Position numbers and translations under genes: made by a program. This document shows, one piece after another, positions 1 through 7,986 of a stretch of 16,663 nucleotides of DNA; the stretch's first letter is position 1, and each line of letters starts with the position of its first letter. Source of the DNA: an uncultured Lachnospiraceae bacterium (GTDB lineage: Bacteria > Bacillota > Clostridia > Lachnospirales > Lachnospiraceae). The stretch spans positions 13,336-29,998 of the forward strand of contig CAJTVT010000037.1 of assembly GCA_910580015.1 (NCBI GenBank), read 5' to 3'. The notes beneath the pieces are model-generated. The model was given only the letters and a program-made list of their open reading frames with translations. It ran no database searches and was not told the DNA's origin.

Positions 1-3000
1 GTGAAAAGCAACGATTTGCATATTCTATCTGACTCGGGCTAATCAAAAGATTTCCGGCAAATCCCAACCGGTACATTTGCATTTCTTCTTGTTCATATCC
101 TTCAAAATCCTTTAATTCCAAAGTCTCGCTAATATCCCCATCCTCTGTATCTTTTGCTAACGCACGTCCAATCAACGCCTGAGCAGAAATTTCCCCCTGA
201 TTCGCTTCTTCTTTCATATAATAAAATACATCTTCACTGGTGATCTCTGGATAATAATTATATTTAATTGTCACTGGAAAAATTTCTTCGGTGGTATTCC
301 CATCCTTGTCAGTAACAGCAAATGTCACAATCACATCCAACTCTTCCCCTTTTTCCAATTTCAAATAATACGTATCCAATCGAAAATCTCTAGGAACATC
401 TGTTTCAAAAGTTACCTCATATGCATCCTGACTTCCATTTTGTGGCTTAGGGTAGTACACCTTTTTAATACGGAGTTTTTGATTTAAGTCTGACGGACTT
501 TGTTCTTGACTATCTTCTGTATCATGAGCTGTCAGATGCCTAATCAAGTCTTCTTTTGAAACCTCCTCTCCCTCATAAAACTCCATTTTTTCCCCTGGTG
601 TTACCACAATTGTTGGAAATGCATTCCATTTTGCTTGAAGATTTATATAATCCTGTGCATGAAATAAATCCTTTTCCAGAACGAAAAAAGAGGGTAAAAC
701 CTGGTAAGTATGAATGTCTTCCAATGTCTGGCTTGAGATCAACTGACTTTTTTTCGCCATACCATAAATATGAGACACCTGTATGTTTGCCTCCTCTTGA
801 TAAGATATAGTAGGATCCAGCTCCCATCCTTCAAACAAATATTTGACTTTACAATCATAAGATTTTTGATCTGCTGTCTGTTTTGTTTCTACTTTTTCTT
901 TGGAAAAATGGTTCTTGCGAAATCGATAAAATTTTTCTAGAGGCACATCATATTCCAAAATATTTGCACCTGAAGTAGCACCATTTCCACTATATGCAAT
1001 ATTTACATCCTTATAACGAAAAAAACGATACACTGTCCCAGGTTCACGAATATTCTTGATCTGGGTGCAACTTACATAATCATACAAACCGTATGATAAC
1101 TCCTTTGTTCCCCAACTGCTACCAGCAATACTTTCTCCCAGTTCCAACATTTTCGGTTCCTTTTCGCCCAATTTGGCTAGCGTGCGAAAACGCCCATCTT
1201 TAAAATACACCAGCCTGTCAAAAATCTCTCGTCCATCTTTCGTTACTTTGAGCTGATATGCAGCCCCCTCTAAAACGAAAAGAGAAATGTCCACTTTTTG
1301 CGTTGTCATGGACGTTCCTGACCCAGAATTTCCACTGACTGAAGACTGAAAAATACCAACATCTGTTTTTGCAGGTTTTCCGCTCAGCACTACACTACAT
1401 CCTGTCTGTCTAGTGACAACAGTTACTTTTTGTAAACTGCTATTATAAAAAAGCTGCACACCCAAGTCTTCTCTGCTATCCCCCACTCCTATCTCTTCCA
1501 AATCGCAGGGAACATCTGCATAATCCTCACATTCCACCTGATAAGCATATTGGGCATACCAGACTGTATTTCCCATTATATTAGGCTCTGCTCTTCCCTG
1601 TTGTGTCAATGCCCCTGTTTTATCAATCATTTCCACACCACCAACCGTTTGCGTGTAATATCCTTTAAATTGATATCCGACTTTTTCTGGTATCTTAATC
1701 TTATGGAAACCAACTTCCTGTGTGCACTCACTGTCAAAAAATAATCCACTCTGATATTTCCTGTAAATTCTATCATCCCCTGCTATATCAGGTTTCACAA
1801 GACGATTATCCAGCGTAACCCTGTTTATATCTGGTTCCCATTGGGCATATAAGACAATCTCCTGATCCCCATGTGCAAGCAAAGGCGCATACTCTATCAT
1901 AGAATATTTTTTCCCTTGTTGAAAAGAACTTCCTGTGCCATCTTTTCTTGTATTCCACTCTCCTATACTTTTTATGGTATAACCAAACTTGGACAACCCA
2001 AAGAAATCTGGACCTTTTAAAGCTTTTTTACCTGTTTCATAATTCCAGTTGTGTACAAAAGATGATATCTCCGCACTCTCATACCTGTTTTGAGTACCTC
2101 CATTTTTATGATATGTTACCTTTAGCGCATTTGGCCTCCATTGGGCATACAATATAACAATTACCCCATTTTTCGCTGTTAGATTCTGCACTCGCTCACC
2201 CAATTTAAAATTTCTTCCGGTTCCGTCTTCCTTGGTATTCCATCCAGTCAGAGTATATCCTTGCAGCTTCATCCTATCCCCTTTGTCTAAGGTTAGATTT
2301 CTGTCATATACCGCATTTTGAGCTGCTGCTGTTCCTGTCCCCCCATTTGCATGATAAGATACCTGATAGTTATTGGGAATAAACTTATATATATTAAACT
2401 TATGGCTGTAAGGACGAAAATGGTATTCCGCTTCCCCGCTCTCCCCCTTTGTGCAGCCAAGCCATGTGTGGGAATCTCCAATCCCATAAAATTCTTCTGT
2501 ATTGGGACAATAGGAATAATGTTTTTCAAAATATGCATATCCAGCAAAGGTATCTGGACAAACATACGGACCTGCAAGAAGCGTTTCTTCTATTCCAGGA
2601 GCATCTACATCCACATACAGATTCAAATGTGTTACTGTATTCTCCACCCCTCCAGCATCATATGGCTCCACCCGCTTTTTAAAAGCTCTTCCTTTTAACT
2701 TTCCTGTCAACACGATATTACTCATCAGTTCAGCTTCGATTGGATGCAGCGGATCGGCTGCTTTTCCTGCCTTCACACTTCCATTGATGGTGCCCGTTGT
2801 ATGACTGCATGTAATCGAATAACTTTTTTTGATACTATAACCGGTTCTTTTTTCATTTTTATCCAGAGTTTCAGAATCCTCTAGTATCAGTTTTTTCTGT
2901 TCAGAAGTTTGTTCCAAAGCTACATCTCCAGCGGCCAACTTGTCCTGTTCCAACAATTCTACACTGTTTTTGCCTTCCCATTCATCCTTCTTCTGTGTCA

Positions 3001-3370
3001 CTTGTTCCTGAATTTCCGAATTTTCTTTCTTCCATTCGGATTTTTCTTGTACACAGACTTCTTCCAAGATTTCCAATTGAACTTCTGGATTTTCTTCTGC
3101 TCCAGGTACTTCCTCTCTGGATTTTGGTTGGTTTTCCTGAACAATCTTTTGTTCTTCGATTCTAGAATTTTGTTGATTTTCCTGAACAATCTTTTGTTCT
3201 TCTTTTATCTCCTGCCTGGCATCGATGATTTCATGGCCGCTCTGCTGCGTATTTTCTTCTTTTATAACGGATTCCACCTTCCTATGGACATTTATCCCTG
3301 GATAACCCTGGGAAACTGACCCATTCACCAATAACAAAGCAGACAACAAAACACTTAAAATATGCTTCAT
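1..3370 (-). CDS. Large secreted InlB-type B-repeat and Ig-like surface protein, C-terminus off the left edge
   Basis: The frame stays open from ATG 3370 to the left edge (about 1123 codons). The start is preceded by AAGGAG with 7 nt spacing, 13 bp after the upstream gene. Residues 1-22 look like a signal peptide (Lys then a Leu-rich core). Residues about 30-165 are a charged Glu/Gln/Lys-rich stalk. Modules ending in a LYAQW-like motif follow at about 333-410 and 413-511 (each with an NGGT start and a GW core). More divergent copies lie at about 514-608 (ending WYAQY) and 787-907 (ending LQAKW). This is the Listeria-Bacteroides B-repeat fold (InlB_B/Flg_new). Two Ig-like units follow, each carrying an A-x-D-T-E-D motif (about 908-1010 and from about 1025). 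As the last visible gene of a Tad-like cluster it is probably a pilus-associated or surface adhesin; that role is inferred. Any sorting signal lies outside the window. Confidence 0.85.
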   Translation of the reverse strand, partial: MKHILSVLLSALLLVNGSVSQGYPGINVHRKVESVIKEENTQQSGHEIIDARQEIKEEQKIVQENQQNSRIEEQKIVQENQPKSREEVPGAEENPEVQLEILEEVCVQEKSEWKKENSEIQEQVTQKKDEWEGKNSVELLEQDKLAAGDVALEQTSEQKKLILEDSETLDKNEKRTGYSIKKSYSITCSHTTGTINGSVKAGKAADPLHPIEAELMSNIVLTGKLKGRAFKKRVEPYDAGGVENTVTHLNLYVDVDAPGIEETLLAGPYVCPDTFAGYAYFEKHYSYCPNTEEFYGIGDSHTWLGCTKGESGEAEYHFRPYSHKFNIYKFIPNNYQVSYHANGGTGTAAAQNAVYDRNLTLDKGDRMKLQGYTLTGWNTKEDGTGRNFKLGERVQNLTAKNGVIVILYAQWRPNALKVTYHKNGGTQNRYESAEISSFVHNWNYETGKKALKGPDFFGLSKFGYTIKSIGEWNTRKDGTGSSFQQGKKYSMIEYAPLLAHGDQEIVLYAQWEPDINRVTLDNRLVKPDIAGDDRIYRKYQSGLFFDSECTQEVGFHKIKIPEKVGYQFKGYYTQTVGGVEMIDKTGALTQQGRAEPNIMGNTVWYAQYAYQVECEDYADVPCDLEEIGVGDSREDLGVQLFYNSSLQKVTVVTRQTGCSVVLSGKPAKTDVGIFQSSVSGNSGSGTSMTTQKVDISLFVLEGAAYQLKVTKDGREIFDRLVYFKDGRFRTLAKLGEKEPKMLELGESIAGSSWGTKELSYGLYDYVSCTQIKNIREPGTVYRFFRYKDVNIAYSGNGATSGANILEYDVPLEKFYRFRKNHFSKEKVETKQTADQKSYDCKVKYLFEGWELDPTISYQEEANIQVSHIYGMAKKSQLISSQTLEDIHTYQVLPSFFVLEKDLFHAQDYINLQAKWNAFPTIVVTPGEKMEFYEGEEVSKEDLIRHLTAHDTEDSQEQSPSDLNQKLRIKKVYYPKPQNGSQDAYEVTFETDVPRDFRLDTYYLKLEKGEELDVIVTFAVTDKDGNTTEEIFPVTIKYNYYPEITSEDVFYYMKEEANQGEISAQALIGRALAKDTEDGDISETLELKDFEGYEQEEMQMYRLGFAGNLLISPSQIEYANRCFS
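3132..3202. repeat. 45-bp tandem duplication in the stalk of the surface protein
   Basis: An identical 26-bp block occurs at 3132-3157 and 3177-3202, so the period is 45 bp or exactly 15 codons. It encodes EEQKIVQENQ twice on the minus strand in the Glu/Gln-rich stalk. The in-frame period suggests stalk length can vary by recombination or slippage. Confidence 0.8.
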
Positions 3371-3383
3371 TTTATTGCTCCTT

Positions 3384-3971
3384 TCATTGAAATACTGCTT
3401 CAAACACCATATTTTTCTCCACACTCAACTCCTCAGACAACCATTCCTTACTTTTTATATCTTTCCATCCCCGAAAAACACGATTTGTTTCCTTCGGTTC
3501 CACCGGAAGAACCACTTTACTTCCTTGGTAGATGGAATACTTTTCATAAAGCTTTCCATCTACCAAAAACTCCACGATACAATACTCTCCTTTTCTGGTA
3601 TACTGTTCCAAAATTACTGTTTTTCTACAAATCGCCTGCTTTTTGGCCCCATTCACAGTTTCATATTCCTCCAGGACCTCCACATCCAGTACCCCTTTTT
3701 CTATGTCTGCTGTAAGTATTTTTACTTCCACTTGACTGTCCGAAGAGATATTCATCAATAAAGACTGCTGAAAGTCTGCGATCAATTCTTCCTGATTTTT
3801 AATCTCATAACTTCTGTCTTTTTTTAACTGCTCCAATGCCTGCTCCACTGCCGTATTTAATGCTTTATCCATCTCATTTTCTCGAACATCTTTTCCACTG
3901 ATAATCATAACACCCGCAAGGACCAAAATTGTCATTGCCAAAAGCGTCGTACCATAAACAATATATTTCAT
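3384..3971 (-). CDS. Membrane-anchored minor-pilin-like protein with a C-terminal B-repeat
   Basis: Encodes about 195 residues. ATG 3971 is chosen because GAGAGGAG ends 5 nt before it; a GTG two codons upstream (3977) is possible. An N-terminal membrane segment (about residues 4-26) follows a single Lys, with no typical signal-peptidase site, as in pseudopilins and TadE-like proteins. The next 100 residues are acidic and helical-looking. The last ~45 residues (pattern G-S-K-V-V-L-P, then F-R-G-W, ending A-V-F) resemble one InlB-type B-repeat, the same module found in the large surface protein encoded 13 bp downstream. Stop of the upstream gene is 26 bp away, so it lies inside the operon. Probable role: a minor pilin or cell-envelope anchor for the adhesin. 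The exact family is not recognised. Confidence 0.8.
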   Translation of the reverse strand: MKYIVYGTTLLAMTILVLAGVMIISGKDVRENEMDKALNTAVEQALEQLKKDRSYEIKNQEELIADFQQSLLMNISSDSQVEVKILTADIEKGVLDVEVLEEYETVNGAKKQAICRKTVILEQYTRKGEYCIVEFLVDGKLYEKYSIYQGSKVVLPVEPKETNRVFRGWKDIKSKEWLSEELSVEKNMVFEAVFQ

Positions 3972-3997
3972 ATTCACTCCTCTCCTGCTATAAACCC

Positions 3998-4462
3998 TTA
4001 TCTATTATCCACAACAATGGAAATATGTTTTTTGCCTATCTTCCTCTCCCTGTCCATCGCCTCCAAAGAAAACGTGTATATCCCTCTTTGGGAAAATACT
4101 GCCTGATGCTTCTCCTTATCATAACAATCCATTGCGTTATTCCCATCCTGATCCTTAATATCTAAAACCTTTATTTTTAAACAAGTTCCTTCCTCATCCT
4201 TTGCAAGAAACACTTCTGAGACAACAACAGTCTCATCAATCCTCCATACCTTTTCCCCTATACATTGTATCACTGGCTCCTTTCTGTTACACACTACATC
4301 CATCGCCAGAGAATCAGCCATATGAGAAAAATCTTCTTTCTCAGCCTTCATCCTTTTTCCTAAATTCCCAAATAAGGCTACACCAACAAATACCACCATA
4401 AGCCCTGTAAATATCATTCCTGGGAAAACCATATCAGCCACTGTCTCATATATTTTTTTCAT
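3998..4462 (-). CDS. Small membrane-anchored pilus-cluster protein with Ig-like tail
   Basis: Encodes 154 residues from ATG 4462, preceded by AGGAGG with a 4-nt spacer; a TTG five codons upstream opens the same frame but overlaps the ribosome site, so it is rejected. Residues about 12-33 form one membrane helix, followed by a basic stop-transfer (GKRMK). The exposed part is 120 residues with three cysteines. Its end (YTFSLEAMDRERKIGKKHISI) has the alternating pattern of a small Ig-like beta domain. It starts 8 bp after the stop of the tiny peptide gene upstream. By position and shape it is a TadE/TadF-like minor component of the pilus or secretion apparatus. No named family is recognised. Confidence 0.8.
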   Translation of the reverse strand: MKKIYETVADMVFPGMIFTGLMVVFVGVALFGNLGKRMKAEKEDFSHMADSLAMDVVCNRKEPVIQCIGEKVWRIDETVVVSEVFLAKDEEGTCLKIKVLDIKDQDGNNAMDCYDKEKHQAVFSQRGIYTFSLEAMDRERKIGKKHISIVVDNR

Positions 4463-4470
4463 TGCACCTC

Positions 4471-4611
4471 CTAACAAATATTCTGTGAGAATGTTTGTAT
4501 CACATCAAATATCTGTCCATCGGTTATAAAAGCTGTAGAAATACCAATCAGTAAAGCAGACGATACTGTCGCCAACACTGTCTTTCCATATTCCTCAAAT
4601 AGTTCTCGCAT
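4471..4611 (-). CDS. Tiny Flp-like membrane peptide (46 aa) with N-terminal EEYG motif
   Basis: A 46-codon gene running from ATG 4611 to TAG 4471. A second in-frame ATG two codons upstream (4617) is also near the GGGAGG ribosome site. I prefer 4611 because the product MRELFEEYGK then aligns without gaps to the starts of the peptides at 4637-4741 (MKHIMEEFGG) and 8314-8475 (MKVIFEEYSG). A single hydrophobic helix covers about residues 11-28, followed by a short amphipathic tail ending in Cys. There is no leader and no Gly before the helix, unlike classical Flp prepilins. It lies between two other pilus genes, 8 bp from the next and 25 bp from the previous one. Likely a minor pilin-like subunit. 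Confidence 0.75.
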   Translation of the reverse strand: MRELFEEYGKTVLATVSSALLIGISTAFITDGQIFDVIQTFSQNIC

Positions 4612-4636
4612 ATACATCTCACCTCCCACTTTTCTA

Positions 4637-4741
4637 CTATCCAAGTAATCTCTGTATTAAATACACAAAAATTCCCAACATACTCCCCCCTGCCACAGCA
4701 TAGAGCAGCGCTCCTCCAAATTCCTCCATAATATGTTTCAT
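4637..4741 (-). CDS. Tiny membrane peptide (34 aa) with N-terminal EEFGG motif
   Basis: A 34-codon gene with ATG 4741, stop TAG 4637, and a GAGGTGG ribosome site about 8 nt upstream. The product starts MKHIMEEFGG, then has one Gly/Ala/Leu-rich membrane helix (about residues 10-29) and a short basic end. Glu-Glu at residues 6-7 and the aromatic at 8 match the other two small peptides of the cluster. It sits 54 bp after the TadE/DUF4320-like gene. Automatic gene callers would easily miss it because of its length. The function is inferred from context only: a pilin-like or assembly-platform-associated peptide. Confidence 0.65.
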   Translation of the reverse strand: MKHIMEEFGGALLYAVAGGSMLGIFVYLIQRLLG

Positions 4742-4795
4742 CTTCTTTTCCACCTCAAAGTTATTGATAAATTGTATAATTATAAGAAACAAACT

Positions 4796-5131
4796 TTATT
4801 TCGCAAATCCCCGTACCTGATGAGCTGTCACCAAATTTAACACTGGTATGGCATACTCATAATCCAAGATTACTTCTGCCCGCTTCACATGCCCCATTGC
4901 ATCATAATCCATAGTTTTGATTTGAAGTGAATACCCCTGAGCCTGTGCTTGCTGCTGACATGCCGCCAGTACAGATTCATTAAAATTACTACACTCAATC
5001 TCACTGATCACATCTGCATGATAGTTCCTCGCATTTGCAGACTGAATTCCAGCTGTTACCACGCCAATTCCCACCATTCCTGTTACCATAAGGAAAAATA
5101 TACCAAGATATGACTTTATTACCTGACCCAA
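4796..5131 (-). CDS. TadE/DUF4320-like membrane-anchored pilus protein, TTG start
   Basis: Encodes 111 residues. One N-terminal membrane helix (about residues 8-28) is followed by a small exposed domain with two cysteines (47 and 58) and a beta-rich end (V-I-L-D-Y-E-Y-A-I-P, then V-R-G-F-A-K). The layout resembles DUF4320/TadE-like proteins that follow the platform gene in clostridial Tad-like clusters; this is recognition by pattern, not by search. The start must be TTG 5131: an in-frame TAG lies directly before it, and an AAGGAAGGGG ribosome site is 5-6 nt upstream. The gap from the platform gene is 67 bp. In another frame of that gap an ATG (5147) with its own GGAG reads towards the start, which hints at a possible frameshift. 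Confidence 0.75.
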   Translation of the reverse strand: MGQVIKSYLGIFFLMVTGMVGIGVVTAGIQSANARNYHADVISEIECSNFNESVLAACQQQAQAQGYSLQIKTMDYDAMGHVKRAEVILDYEYAIPVLNLVTAHQVRGFAK

Positions 5132-5198
5132 CTATTTCCCCTTCCTTTCCTGTCTTAAGGACCATCTCCTGTTTTCCGTTTCCCACTTGTATATATTT

Positions 5199-6707
5199 TC
5201 ACAATCTCATCTGTCCTAAGAACATCATCATAAAAACCACCATATTTACAATAGTCTGTAAAGACACCGTCACCTGGGGAAGATAAAAAATTCCATTAAT
5301 TCCAGCCAAACTTTTTTCATTAGAAAGTTTCTCTGCTTTATCCATCATTTTACTGTTTCGTTGTACCAAAATTCTGATCTGAGATTGCGCATCTCCATTA
5401 CCAGACTCTGAAATAGAATACAATACTTTCATAGAGGAGAGTACAGAAGAAAGCTGAAACATTCCCAGAAACTCCAAATAAGGCTCCAAAGCATCTGGTG
5501 TACATTTAAGTCTGTCTGATAATTTCTGCAAATCCGCTTGCAACACTGCTGGAGCGTGGCCAATGGTTTTCTCAATCGCTACTTGAACATTATTACCCTG
5601 AAGAAGAAGCGCCATCTCCATCAGCCAACCAGGAAACACTCTATTTATCTCTCGAACCACACGATCATAAGCCAAACGATACCCAATTCTATGCTGATTC
5701 AGCAACAACATTGAGGCTGCCACTGCCACCACCGCTAGAAAAGGATGTCCCAATATTCCTGCTACCACTGCCACCAGCAAAGCTCCTCCTCCCGGAATCA
5801 AACTCTTTTTTCTCTCTTTCTTTTCATCATAGGACATTACCATCTGATAGTATTCAAACAATCTATCTTCTTCCATATCCTCAGGTACAATCCAACTCTT
5901 GGCAATCTGTCTGTTTGCCCTTCGTAAAATTCCAATATTTAATATTAAGTATAGTGTTGTGGCAATCTGCGGAACTGGATGATAGACAATGGTATATTGA
6001 GATGGCATAGAACGGTACACACTATGAAAAATCACTGCAAGCAAAATGGTAACTACCAGAGAAAAGATCACCCGGATGCGAGCTGCTTTTTTATCTTCCT
6101 GTAATAGTATGACATTATCTGCCCAGACTGCCTTATCCTGCAATAATAAATCAATTCCTTCCTGGCAAGCACCTCCGCTACTCTCCACCGTCCGAAGATA
6201 CTCATGCACAGCTCGTACGCGACTGGCTGGATATGCATCCTCAATAATCTCCAGGGCTTCCTGATACAGATCTTTTTGATAATTCCCTTGTTCAATATAA
6301 CTTATAGCTTTCCCGATGATCTGATGCATCCTCCCAGCCGCAAACAAGGTTCTGGTATCTTTTAAAGACAATAAAATCTTTTGATTCTGTTGAAAGGAAT
6401 AGAGCATTTGCTCCATATAATCGGATATGTCCAAAAATTGTTTGTGCTCATACATCTGTTTATATCCATCCAGAATTAGAAATGGAAGCGTCATCACACA
6501 TACAAGCATCACCAATATCATAAAATACCACCGCAGGCAAAACAGCATTCCACACCCTACCGCACCTGCTACCGCCAATAAAAGAAATACACCATACTTT
6601 CCCATGGAAAAACTATAACCATAACAGTCAATCTCTCTTTGCAGATTTTCCGGATGAAACAGTTTGAATCTTTCTGTATACCTTTGTACCTTCCCGTTGT
6701 CTATCAT
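5199..6707 (-). CDS. Tad-like platform protein, TadB-TadC-like double F-domain in one chain
   Basis: Encodes 502 residues, with its ATG overlapping the stop of the ATPase gene (ATGA, 6704-6707), a sign of translational coupling. Membrane segments are seen at about 38-57, 60-80, 212-230, 246-262, 304-337 and 472-497. Two cytoplasmic helical blocks lie between them: 85-210 (D-Y-M-E-Q-M-L-Y-S, then R-T-V-E-S-S-G-G) and 340-465 (F-P-G-W-L-M-E-M-A-L-L-L-Q, then S-I-S-E-S-G-N-G). Both resemble the T2SSF (GspF) domain. Tad systems usually carry two separate proteins of about 300 residues (TadB and TadC). Here both halves appear joined in one chain that would serve as the inner-membrane platform driven by the ATPase. 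The double-domain reading is by eye. Confidence 0.85.
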   Translation of the reverse strand: MIDNGKVQRYTERFKLFHPENLQREIDCYGYSFSMGKYGVFLLLAVAGAVGCGMLFCLRWYFMILVMLVCVMTLPFLILDGYKQMYEHKQFLDISDYMEQMLYSFQQNQKILLSLKDTRTLFAAGRMHQIIGKAISYIEQGNYQKDLYQEALEIIEDAYPASRVRAVHEYLRTVESSGGACQEGIDLLLQDKAVWADNVILLQEDKKAARIRVIFSLVVTILLAVIFHSVYRSMPSQYTIVYHPVPQIATTLYLILNIGILRRANRQIAKSWIVPEDMEEDRLFEYYQMVMSYDEKKERKKSLIPGGGALLVAVVAGILGHPFLAVVAVAASMLLLNQHRIGYRLAYDRVVREINRVFPGWLMEMALLLQGNNVQVAIEKTIGHAPAVLQADLQKLSDRLKCTPDALEPYLEFLGMFQLSSVLSSMKVLYSISESGNGDAQSQIRILVQRNSKMMDKAEKLSNEKSLAGINGIFYLPQVTVSLQTIVNMVVFMMMFLGQMRL

Positions 6708-7804
6708 AGTTCCTCCTGTTCTGTGTCTTCCGATCTCCTGATAAATGTCATATCCAAGGGTTCATACGCACATGTTTCCAGACAACAAAAAGGTTCCTGG
6801 ATGCCAGCCCGTCTCAGACGTTTCAAAATATCCTTCGGGATCACATCTGAAACCAGTTTTCCATCTTCCAATAACATATATATTTCATTCTTACCACAAA
6901 CTCGATCATAAAAGCACATCTGATCTATGTAGCGCACCTGCATCCCCTTTTCATTTTCATATTGCCGAATCAATACCCCCACACTGATAAACTCATAAAT
7001 ATAATTCTCCAAACGATCTGCATCTTTGGAACGTCCGATCATATTCATAATCCGGTCAGGAAGATTCCTAAGATCATCTAAATGAAGTGTTGTAAAACCA
7101 TATACCCCCGTAGACCATTGTTCTAATAAATACTGTACCTCAACGGATCGGGCTTCTGACAAAATAATCCATTTGGGATTCTGTCTTAGACACAATTTTA
7201 TTGCATCTGTATAACTCAAATCTTTGCTAACTTGCAACTCCACGCAGTCATTTTCAGGGTTAATCTCACGAAAATGCATTTCCAAATTATCTTCAATCGT
7301 GATAGCTCTTTGATTGGGAGGTATAAAACGTGAGAAAAACTTAGCACATTCCGTTTTTCCCACTCCTGGTTCTCCGCAAAATGCAAAATTCATCTTTGCC
7401 TTGACACAGTTAATCAAAAGACTTAATATCTCCAAAGTACAATATCCACTGTCCAACATGCTCTCCACGGTATGGCGTACACTGGGAAGAGATTTGCGAA
7501 TACAAATACTGCGTCCAGACACTGCAACAGATTCATGCACAATACTGATCCGCAGCTCATTGGTCTCCGCCTCCAACACATTACTCGTTCGGTTAAAGGG
7601 CTTATTTACACGGTTAGCAATCCGATGCGTAAATCGCTCTACAAATTCCTCTGAAATTTCAGCATTTGCCTGATACCTACCCCTTTTTAGATCTGCAATC
7701 CATAGAGTTCTCCCATTATAATCTATATCTGTAACATTTTTATCCTGAATATAAGAATAGAAAGGCCCAAATTCCTCCTCGGTCAATTCCCATTCATACT
7801 TCAT
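6704..7804 (-). CDS. tadA: TadA/CpaF-type secretion and pilus-assembly ATPase
   Basis: Encodes 366 residues. The start at ATG 7804 is supported by GGAGG 6 nt upstream. Walker A is G-E-P-G-V-G-K-T at residues 144-151. The Asp-box-like segment E-D-N-L-E-M-H lies at 171-177. Walker B is W-I-I-L-S-E-A-R-S at 212-220, and the His-box H-L-D-D is at 241-244. These are hallmarks of the type II/IV secretion ATPase family, CpaF/TadA branch. It powers assembly of the pilin-like subunits through the platform protein encoded next. It is shorter than typical CpaF proteins (about 430-470 residues), because the N-terminal domain is reduced to about 110 residues. A palindromic repeat element sits 21 bp upstream of the start. 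Confidence 0.93.
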   Translation of the reverse strand: MKYEWELTEEEFGPFYSYIQDKNVTDIDYNGRTLWIADLKRGRYQANAEISEEFVERFTHRIANRVNKPFNRTSNVLEAETNELRISIVHESVAVSGRSICIRKSLPSVRHTVESMLDSGYCTLEILSLLINCVKAKMNFAFCGEPGVGKTECAKFFSRFIPPNQRAITIEDNLEMHFREINPENDCVELQVSKDLSYTDAIKLCLRQNPKWIILSEARSVEVQYLLEQWSTGVYGFTTLHLDDLRNLPDRIMNMIGRSKDADRLENYIYEFISVGVLIRQYENEKGMQVRYIDQMCFYDRVCGKNEIYMLLEDGKLVSDVIPKDILKRLRRAGIQEPFCCLETCAYEPLDMTFIRRSEDTEQEEL

Positions 7805-7825
7805 TTATTTCCTCCATTCTATTTC

Positions 7826-7986
7826 ATGTATTCTCCAAACCTCTTTTGCCTGATTTTCCGAGAAGATTTTAGTCAGATGTACACAAATTTATGAGATGTA
7901 CCTGGATGATACGTTGATTCAATTTGTGTGCATTTGGCCCAAAATCAGCCGTAAGAGCAGGTATTAGGGAGATTTCGAGAATACAT
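7826..7986. mobile_element. Palindromic element copy 1 (MITE-like), 161 bp
   Basis: The ends are ATGTATTCTC at 7826 and GAGAATACAT at 7986, forming 18-bp imperfect inverted termini. The interior is itself an imperfect palindrome: GATTTTAGTCAGATG near the left pairs with CATTTGGCCCAAAATC near the right, and CACAAATTT pairs with CAATTTGTG around a loop holding GTACCTGGA. Its reverse complement aligns along its whole length with copy 2 at 9920-10082 (roughly 78% identical by hand count, two 1-bp gaps). It codes for nothing evident. No target duplication is visible here. It lies between the pilin-like gene and the ATPase gene, so it will be transcribed as a large hairpin in the operon message. 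Confidence 0.8.

Noticed and set aside
2293..2577. Minus-strand frame of 94 codons inside the large surface protein
   Set aside because: It is out of frame with the continuous B-repeat reading frame, which has no stop across this stretch.
3362..3761. Two overlapping plus-strand frames of 117 and 128 codons
   Set aside because: They are rich in Phe and Pro and antisense to the minor-pilin-like gene, whose start and ribosome site are clear.
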